Shown in pieces: positions 1-6,177 of a stretch of 32,300 nt of DNA (positions are counted from its first letter, which is position 1; every line of letters starts with the position of its first letter). The position numbers were made by a program, and so were the translations under genes. Below the pieces are notes generated by a model. The model did no database searches. It worked only from the letters and a program-made list of their open reading frames with translations, and had not been told where the DNA came from. This stretch comes from an uncultured Planctomycetaceae bacterium (lineage in GTDB: Bacteria > Planctomycetota > Planctomycetia > Pirellulales > UBA1268), in assembly GCA_903917235.1 (NCBI GenBank), contig CAIWZS010000519.1, positions 1 to 32,300 on the forward strand, given 5' to 3'.

Positions 1-774
1 CGCAATCCCGAGCACGAGGTGTCGATCGCTCTGGTGGGCACGTACGCGGAGCATCGCGACGCCTACAAGAGCATCTACGAGGCGCTCGACCCCGGAGGCA
101 TCGCGCACCGCACGCAGGTGCGGGTGCAGCCGATCAAGAGCGAGGACATCGAGCGCGAAGGGGCCGAGCGGCTGCTGGCGGGGTTCGACGGGCTCGTCGT
201 CCCGGGCGGATTCGGCGAACGGGGCATCGAGGGGAAGGTGGAGGCGGTGCGGTTCGCGCGGGAGCGCAGGCTGCCGTTCCTCGGCATCTGCCTCGGGATG
301 CAGTGCGCCGTCATCGAGGTTGCCCGTCACGTCGCGGGCCTCGCCTTGGCGCACTCGACCGAGTTCGCCCGCGACACGCCGCATCCGGTGATCTGCCTCA
401 TGGAGGAGCAGCACGGCGTGGTGCAGAAGGGGGGCACGATGCGGCTGGGTGCGCAGCCCTGCGTCCTCTCGGACGGCACGCGATCGGCCGCCGCGTACGG
501 CCGTGAGTCGATCTCCGAACGCCATCGCCATCGTTATGAATTCAACCCGAAGTACCGGCAGGCCCTCGAGGCGGCCGGTCTCGTGATCGCCGGCACGAGC
601 CCCGACGGGTCGCTCGTCGAGATCGTGGAACTGGCCGATCATCCGTGGTTCGTGGCGGTGCAGTTTCATCCCGAGTTCAAGAGCAAGCCCACGTCCGCGC
701 ATCCGCTCTTCTCCGGGCTCGTGGCGGCGGCGGTGGAACGGCATGCCGGCAGCGCGTGGGTGACCGAAGGCTGA
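1..774 (+). CDS. pyrG: CTP synthase, C-terminal glutamine amidotransferase domain (5' truncated by window edge)
   Basis: Open frame runs to the window start. Class I GATase motifs: [31 protein letters not shown], and the C-terminal [24 protein letters not shown] typical of PyrG. Confidence 0.95.
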   Translation, partial: RNPEHEVSIALVGTYAEHRDAYKSIYEALDPGGIAHRTQVRVQPIKSEDIEREGAERLLAGFDGLVVPGGFGERGIEGKVEAVRFARERRLPFLGICLGMQCAVIEVARHVAGLALAHSTEFARDTPHPVICLMEEQHGVVQKGGTMRLGAQPCVLSDGTRSAAAYGRESISERHRHRYEFNPKYRQALEAAGLVIAGTSPDGSLVEIVELADHPWFVAVQFHPEFKSKPTSAHPLFSGLVAAAVERHAGSAWVTEG

Positions 775-946
775 GGCGGGCCGCACGCGGAGAAAGGGAA
801 GCAGGTCGGGGGTCGCGCGCAGCCGCCGGTGAATCTTCGACTGCACCGAGCGATGCACCATGCCGACAGGGCCTCCACCGTCGAAATCCGGCGGCGGCGA
901 GCACGATCCCCCGACCGGCGCGTTGGGCGAGTATCGCCACGTCCAT

Positions 947-970
947 TCGCACGCCTGGAGGCGTGCGCCC
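947..970 (+). promoter_or_regulatory. Dyad element copy 1: TTCGCACGCCTGGAGGCGTGCGCC
   Basis: 8-bp perfect stem (CGCACGCC/GGCGTGCG), TGGA loop, 83 nt upstream of the ALDH start at 1054. Matches 20530-20553 at 22 of 24 positions. Confidence 0.6.
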
Positions 971-1053
971 CGGGGGGCGAGGCAGGCCATTCCCCGAGTC
1001 GAACCCTGGTTCTTTGTCGTGACATTCCTCCCAGCATCCCGGACCCCACCCGC

Positions 1054-2541
1054 ATGACCGCTCCTGCTCCCACGGCGCAAGACGTCGCCGCCATCGTTCG
1101 TCAGGTGCTTGCGGAACTGCGGCAGACCGGCGCCCCGGCGTCACGGCAGGCCGCGAGCGCCGGCGCTGTGACCGGCCGCTCGTTCGCGGGCCACCACGGC
1201 ATCTTCGCCTCGGTCGACGAGGCGGTCGCCGCCGCCGCCGAGGCGTTCCATCACCTCGAGCGACTGGGCGTCGAGGGACGGAAGCGGGCGATCGCGCACA
1301 TCCGCCGGATCGCGATCGGCGACGCCGAGGAGCTCGGCCGCATGGAGTTCGCCGAAACGGGGATCGGCCGCCTCGAGCACAAGATCGAGAAGCTCAAGGT
1401 GCTCGGGGAGAAGGTGCCCGGCGTCGAGTTCATGACGAGCGAGGTCTTCAGCGGGGATCACGGCCTGGCCGTCATCGAGCACGCCCCGTTCGGCGTGATC
1501 GCGGCGATCACGCCCGTGACGCACTCACTGCCGACGATCGCCTGCAACGCGGTCAACATGATCGCGGCGGGCAACACCGTCGTCGTGAACCCGCATCCGA
1601 GCGGACGGAAGGTGGCTGCCGAGGGCGTGCGCCGGTTCAACGCCGCGATCCACCGTGATCTCGGCGTCGACAACCTCGTCTGCCTCGTCGCCGAGCCCAC
1701 GCTCGAGAGCGCCGCCGAGCTCTTCGCCCATCGCGGGGTGAAGCTCATCTGCGTGACCGGAGGCCCCGCCGTCGCGCGGGCGGCGCTCCAGTCGCCCAAG
1801 CGCGCGATCGTCGCGGGGCCCGGCAATCCGCCGGTGGTCGTCGACGAGACCGCCGACCTCGACCACGCCGCCCGTTCGATCATCCAGGGCGCCGCCTACG
1901 ACAACAACCTGCTCTGCATCGGCGAGAAGCAGGTGTTCGTGGTGGAGTCGGTCTTCGACCGGATGATGGTCGCGATGGAGCGGGCCGGTGCGCTGCGGCT
2001 CCACGCCGGTCAGGTCGATGCCCTCACGAAGCGGGCCATCGTCTGGGCCGGCGAGGGCGCCCATCGCCACCAGGTGCCCTGCAAGGATCTGCTCGGGAAG
2101 GACGCGGCGCTGCTCGCCCAGGCCGCCGGCGCCACGCCCCGCGACGGACTCGAACTCGTCTTCGGCGAGACCGACGTCGACAATCCCTTCGTGCCGGTCG
2201 AGCAGATGATGCCCTTCCTGCCGTTCGTCCGCTGCCGGGACGCGGACGAGGCGATCGAGCGGGCGCATGAGAGTGAGCACGGGTTCCGTCACACGGCGAT
2301 CGTCCACTCCACGAACGTCCGGACGATGACGCGGATGGGCCGGCTGCTCGACACGACGCTCTTCGTCAAGAACGGGCCGAGCGTGGCCGGCCTCGGCCTC
2401 GGCGGCGAGGGCTACCTCTCGTTCTCGATCGCGACGCCCACGGGTGAAGGCGTGACGACCCCGCTGACCTTCACGCGGCAGCGCCGGTGCACGCTGGTCG
2501 ACGACCTCCGCATCCTCGGCAGCCCCGGAATGGAGGCCTGA
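1054..2541 (+). CDS. BMC-associated CoA-acylating aldehyde dehydrogenase (EutE/PduP family)
   Basis: NPHPSGRKVAAEGVRRFNAAI, CVTGGPAVARAALQSPKRAIVAGPGNPPVVVDETADLDHAARSIIQGAAYDNNLLCIGEKQVFV are EutE/PduP-like. ATG at 1054 chosen over the longer ORF (829) because it places a helix (TAQDVAAIVRQVLAELRQ) at the N-terminus. Flanked by BMC vertex protein genes. Confidence 0.9.
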   Translation: MTAPAPTAQDVAAIVRQVLAELRQTGAPASRQAASAGAVTGRSFAGHHGIFASVDEAVAAAAEAFHHLERLGVEGRKRAIAHIRRIAIGDAEELGRMEFAETGIGRLEHKIEKLKVLGEKVPGVEFMTSEVFSGDHGLAVIEHAPFGVIAAITPVTHSLPTIACNAVNMIAAGNTVVVNPHPSGRKVAAEGVRRFNAAIHRDLGVDNLVCLVAEPTLESAAELFAHRGVKLICVTGGPAVARAALQSPKRAIVAGPGNPPVVVDETADLDHAARSIIQGAAYDNNLLCIGEKQVFVVESVFDRMMVAMERAGALRLHAGQVDALTKRAIVWAGEGAHRHQVPCKDLLGKDAALLAQAAGATPRDGLELVFGETDVDNPFVPVEQMMPFLPFVRCRDADEAIERAHESEHGFRHTAIVHSTNVRTMTRMGRLLDTTLFVKNGPSVAGLGLGGEGYLSFSIATPTGEGVTTPLTFTRQRRCTLVDDLRILGSPGMEA

Positions 2542-2546
2542 TCGCC

Positions 2547-2807
2547 ATGCAGCTCGCCCGGATCATCGGCACCGCGACCGCGACGGTGAAGCACCCGTCG
2601 CTCGGCGGCACGCGGCTGCTCGTGGTGCAGCCGCTCCTCGCCGACCGCGCGCGTCCGGACGGAGATCCTCAGCTCGCGATCGACACGATCGCCGCGGGCG
2701 TCGGGGACGTCGTGGTGATCACGAGCGACGGTCGTCTCCTGCGGGACGTGCTCGGCAGCGACACGACGCCGGCCCGGTGGAGCACGATCGCCCTGGTGGA
2801 TCGATGA
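2547..2807 (+). CDS. BMC vertex (pentamer) shell protein, EutN/CcmL family (first copy)
   Basis: 86 aa MQLARIIGTATATVKHPSLGGTRLLVVQPL...DTIAAGVGDVVVITSDGRLLRDVLG...WSTIALVDR. Stop overlaps the next start (ATGA). Confidence 0.93.
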   Translation: MQLARIIGTATATVKHPSLGGTRLLVVQPLLADRARPDGDPQLAIDTIAAGVGDVVVITSDGRLLRDVLGSDTTPARWSTIALVDR

Positions 2808-3625
2808 GCGAGGTGCAACGCATGAAGGATTCCCGCTCCACGCTCGATGCGGCACTGGTCGCGCGGCTGGTCGGCGAGGTGGTGCAGCGGATCCGGGACG
2901 CCGGAGCGACGCAGAGCGCGTCCACAACCCGGGCGGGTGGCTCGCCGCCCCCTGCCGCCGGTTCGGCCCCGGCTCCGGTCGCCACGGCGGCCCCCGCGGC
3001 ATCACCCGGTGGACACGTGCTCGCCGACCATGTCGTCACGCTCGCCGTCCTCGAGCGCGTGCCGGCCGGAACGCGACGCGTGGTCGTGGGAGCGCGTGCG
3101 GTGCTCACGCCGTCGGCGCGCGAGCACGCGGCCGACACGGGGATCGAGATCGTGCGGCAGGCGGGGACGCCCACGACCGCCGGCGCGGCGCCGCGGATGT
3201 TTCTCGTGGCGCATGCCGCCTGCCCGGCGGACCCGAGCGCGAAGATGGCCGCGATCGCCCGGGCCATCCCGGGCACGCAGCGTCTGCCGACCACGGGGCT
3301 GGCCGATGTGCTCGCGGCCCTGGCGATCCACGCCGGTCGGGATGGGGCACGCGCCGTGCTCCTGACGGGACGGCCGCACCTGGCCGTCGCCGCCGCGAAT
3401 CGGCATGCGAGCCTCCGGGCGGTCACGGGGCACGATGCCATCCGCGTGAAGGGAGCCGTGGCCGAGTGTGCGGCGAACCTGCTCGTGCTCGATCCGGCCG
3501 CTCTCTCCTCGAGCGCCCTCGAGCGGCTCTGCAGCGACCTCATGCTCGGCGCCGACGCGACGCCGCCGACCGAGCTCGCGACCGCACCATCCACCCCCTG
3601 CGGCTGCAAGGGAAAGCACCATTGA
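2804..3625 (+). CDS. BMC-locus protein of unknown function with candidate N-terminal encapsulation helix, Ala/Pro-rich linker and CGCKGKHH C-terminus
   Basis: Starts in an ATGA overlap with the BMC-P gene. N-terminal STLDAALVARLVGEVVQRIRDAG helix, A/P-rich linker, then VLADHVVTLAVLERVPAGTRRVVVGARAVLTPSAREHAADTGIEIV. Family assigned only by context. Confidence 0.75.
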   Translation: MSEVQRMKDSRSTLDAALVARLVGEVVQRIRDAGATQSASTTRAGGSPPPAAGSAPAPVATAAPAASPGGHVLADHVVTLAVLERVPAGTRRVVVGARAVLTPSAREHAADTGIEIVRQAGTPTTAGAAPRMFLVAHAACPADPSAKMAAIARAIPGTQRLPTTGLADVLAALAIHAGRDGARAVLLTGRPHLAVAAANRHASLRAVTGHDAIRVKGAVAECAANLLVLDPAALSSSALERLCSDLMLGADATPPTELATAPSTPCGCKGKHH

Positions 3626-3704
3626 GCGCCACCCCGTCACCATCACGTGAGTCGTGTCGCAGCCGGAAGGTCCGGTCGACCTCCCCCACGCCCGAGACGC
3701 TCCG

Positions 3705-4058
3705 ATGAGACTCGCCCGCACGATCGGCACCGTGACGCTCGTCGAACCGCATGCCTCTATGCGGGGCGGTGCGCTGCGGCTGCTCGTGCCGCTCGGACCG
3801 GACGACCTCGCGGCCGGGGACGGGGCGGCCGAGCCGATCGTGGCCTGGGACGACCTGGGCGCGGGTGACGGTCAGCTCGTCGCCTTCAGCGAGGGGGGCG
3901 AGGCGGCACAGCCATTCCGGCCCGCGGACAAGCCGGTGGACGCCTACGTGGCCGCCCTGATCGACAGCCTCGACCTCGCCGGCACGACCGGCTTGGCCGG
4001 CACAGGCAGCACGACCCGACATCCGACCGCGACCCGAAACGTGGGCCAGAATCGATAG
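3705..4058 (+). CDS. BMC vertex (pentamer) shell protein, EutN/CcmL family (second copy, with C-terminal extension)
   Basis: MRLARTIGTVTLVEPHASMRGGALRLLVPL...WDDLGAGDGQLVAFSEG...DKPVDAYVAALIDSLDL; same family as 2547..2807 and diverged from it. Confidence 0.9.
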   Translation: MRLARTIGTVTLVEPHASMRGGALRLLVPLGPDDLAAGDGAAEPIVAWDDLGAGDGQLVAFSEGGEAAQPFRPADKPVDAYVAALIDSLDLAGTTGLAGTGSTTRHPTATRNVGQNR

Positions 4059-4126
4059 AGACGACCTGTTTTCGCCAACCCTTTTTTGACGCTCGAGCGT
4101 TCACGCCATCAGGAGCAGGAGCCGCC

Positions 4127-5017
4127 ATGGCAGCCACCCCAGCCATCAAGACCACCGACAAGTCGCTCGCCCAGCTCAAGGAGGAGATCTGCGACATCGG
4201 CCGCCGGATCTACGCCAAGGGCTTCGCCGCCGGAAACGACGGGAACATCTCGTTCCGCCTCGGGCCCAACGAGGTGCTCTGCACGCCGACGATGATCTCG
4301 AAGGGCTTCATGAAGCCGTCCGACCTCTGCATCGTCGACATGGAGGGCAACCAGCTCGCCGGCCAGCGCAAGCGGTCGAGCGAGGTGCTGCTCCATCTGA
4401 CGATCATGAAGGAGCGGCCCGACATCAACTCCGTCGTCCACTGCCACCCCCCGCACGCCACCGCCTTTGCCGTGGCGCGGGAGCCGATTCCGCAGTGCGT
4501 GCTGCCCGAGGTGGAGGTCTTCCTCGGCGACGTGCCGATCACGCGCTACGAGACGCCGGGCGGACAGAAGTTCGCCGACACCGTCAAGCCGTACGTGAAG
4601 AAGTCGAACGTGGTGATCCTCGCCAATCACGGTACCGTGAGTTTCGGCGAGACGGTCGAGAAGGCCTACTGGTGGACGGAGATTCTCGACGCCTACTGCC
4701 GGATCCTCATGCTCGCCAAGGATCTCGGTCGTGTCACTTACCTCACGAAGCAGGAGACGAAGGAGCTGCTCGACCTCAAGTCGAAGTGGGGCTACACCGA
4801 CCCGCGGCTCGATCCGGGCATGGAGAACTGCGACATCTGCGCGAACGACGTCTTCCGGTCGAGCTGGGGCCAGACGGGCGTCACCCGCAAGGCGTTCGAC
4901 GCGCCGCCGCCGATGGGGGCGGATCCCGGCAACGCCGTGCGGCCGTCCGGGGCGATCGACCACGAGGCACTCGTCAAGGCGGTGACCGAGCAGGTCTGCA
5001 AGGAACTGGGGCTCTGA
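4127..5017 (+). CDS. Class II aldolase/adducin family protein (fuculose-/rhamnulose-phosphate aldolase-like), BMC-associated, with candidate C-terminal encapsulation helix
   Basis: GFAAGNDGNISFRL, SVVHCHPPHATAFAV and VVILANHGTVSFGETVEKAYWWTEILDAYCRI carry the class II aldolase zinc His residues. C-terminal linker then IDHEALVKAVTEQVCKELGL. Confidence 0.92.
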   Translation: MAATPAIKTTDKSLAQLKEEICDIGRRIYAKGFAAGNDGNISFRLGPNEVLCTPTMISKGFMKPSDLCIVDMEGNQLAGQRKRSSEVLLHLTIMKERPDINSVVHCHPPHATAFAVAREPIPQCVLPEVEVFLGDVPITRYETPGGQKFADTVKPYVKKSNVVILANHGTVSFGETVEKAYWWTEILDAYCRILMLAKDLGRVTYLTKQETKELLDLKSKWGYTDPRLDPGMENCDICANDVFRSSWGQTGVTRKAFDAPPPMGADPGNAVRPSGAIDHEALVKAVTEQVCKELGL

Positions 5018-5071
5018 GCCCGCTGCCGCGTTCGCGGCGGCATCCATCCACATTCCGACGGAAACACGACC

Positions 5072-6007
5072 ATGAAGGTGGGCATCATCGGTGGCGGCGG
5101 CATCGTCGGGTCGTCCGCGGGCTTCGCCCTGCAGCTCGGCGGCATCGTGCACGAGATCGTGATCGTCGATGCCAACGCCGACCTGGCCGACGGGCAGGCC
5201 CTCGACATGCTCCACGGGGCTCCGGCGATCGCCGACCAGGTGATCCGCTCCGGCGGCTACGACACGCTGGCCGATGCCGATCTCGTGTGCATCACGGCCG
5301 GACTGCGGCGGAAGCCCGACGAGAGCCGCCTGGCGCTCATCAACCGCAACGTGGTGCTCTTCCGCTCGATCCTCGCGGAGCTCAAGTCGAAGGGGCTGCG
5401 CGGCGACGCCACGGTGCTCGTGGTGAGCAATCCCGTCGACATCCTGACGTACCTCGCCGAACAGGAGCTCGGGCTGCCGGCGGGGCGCGTCATCGGGCTC
5501 GGCACGCTCCTCGACACGCTCCGGTTCCGTGCCCTGCTGGCCATGAGCCTGCAGGCGCCGGCGACGCAGGTGCAGGCCGTGATCCTCGGCGAGCACGGCG
5601 ACAGCATGGTGCCGATCTGGTCGAGCGCGAGCGTGGGCGGCCTGCCGCTGGAGAAATACCCGGGGTTCTCCCACAAGCTCGGCGACGACGTCTTTCAGCG
5701 CGCGAAGACGAGCGGCGCCGAGATGATCAAGAAGAAGACCGGGGCGGGGTTCGCGGTCGGCGTCTCGATCGCCGAGGTGATCCACGCGATCGCGCTCGAC
5801 GCGAAGCGGGTGCTGCCCGTCTCCACCGTGCAGCGGGGGTGCTACGGCCTCCGTGACGTGGCGATCTCGGTGCCGACGGTCGTCGGCCGGAGCGGCGCGG
5901 AGCGGGCGCTCGAGATCGAGCTGTGGCCCAAGGAGATGCAGGGCCTCAAGCGGAGCGCCGCGGTCCTCCGCGAGACGCTCGGCCAGGTGCTCACCACCGC
6001 CGGGTGA
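5072..6007 (+). CDS. Lactate/malate dehydrogenase family protein, BMC-associated
   Basis: MKVGIIGGGGIVGSSAGFAL Rossmann motif, VSNPVDILTYLA, GTLLDTLRFR, VILGEHGDSMVPIWSS catalytic His. Confidence 0.92.
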   Translation: MKVGIIGGGGIVGSSAGFALQLGGIVHEIVIVDANADLADGQALDMLHGAPAIADQVIRSGGYDTLADADLVCITAGLRRKPDESRLALINRNVVLFRSILAELKSKGLRGDATVLVVSNPVDILTYLAEQELGLPAGRVIGLGTLLDTLRFRALLAMSLQAPATQVQAVILGEHGDSMVPIWSSASVGGLPLEKYPGFSHKLGDDVFQRAKTSGAEMIKKKTGAGFAVGVSIAEVIHAIALDAKRVLPVSTVQRGCYGLRDVAISVPTVVGRSGAERALEIELWPKEMQGLKRSAAVLRETLGQVLTTAG

Positions 6008-6177
6008 GCCGCCCACCGGATGATGTCGCCGCGCCGTGCAGACGGTGGATGTCACGCGGTCGCCGTCCGAGCGTGTCTCGCGAGACGCCGGCAGTGCTTT
6101 TTCGTGAGCCCGGTGTTTCGTCGGGCTCCGCACGCTACAACGACGGCCACCGCTCGCCATCCGCCGGAGAACCACCC

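Noticed and set aside
829-1053. N-terminal extension of the ALDH ORF
   Set aside because: Contains the dyad element and Arg-rich noncoding-like translation; family N-terminus and helix fit ATG 1054.
5025-5038. Small hairpin GCCGCG-TT-CGCGGC between aldolase and LDH genes as a terminator
   Set aside because: Very short stem and loop, no T-tract, and the genes appear to form one operon; likely GC chance.
4109-6175. 688-aa minus-strand ORF antisense to the aldolase and LDH genes
   Set aside because: Arg/His/Asp/Leu-rich shadow translation of high-GC coding DNA; the plus strand has clear conserved families.
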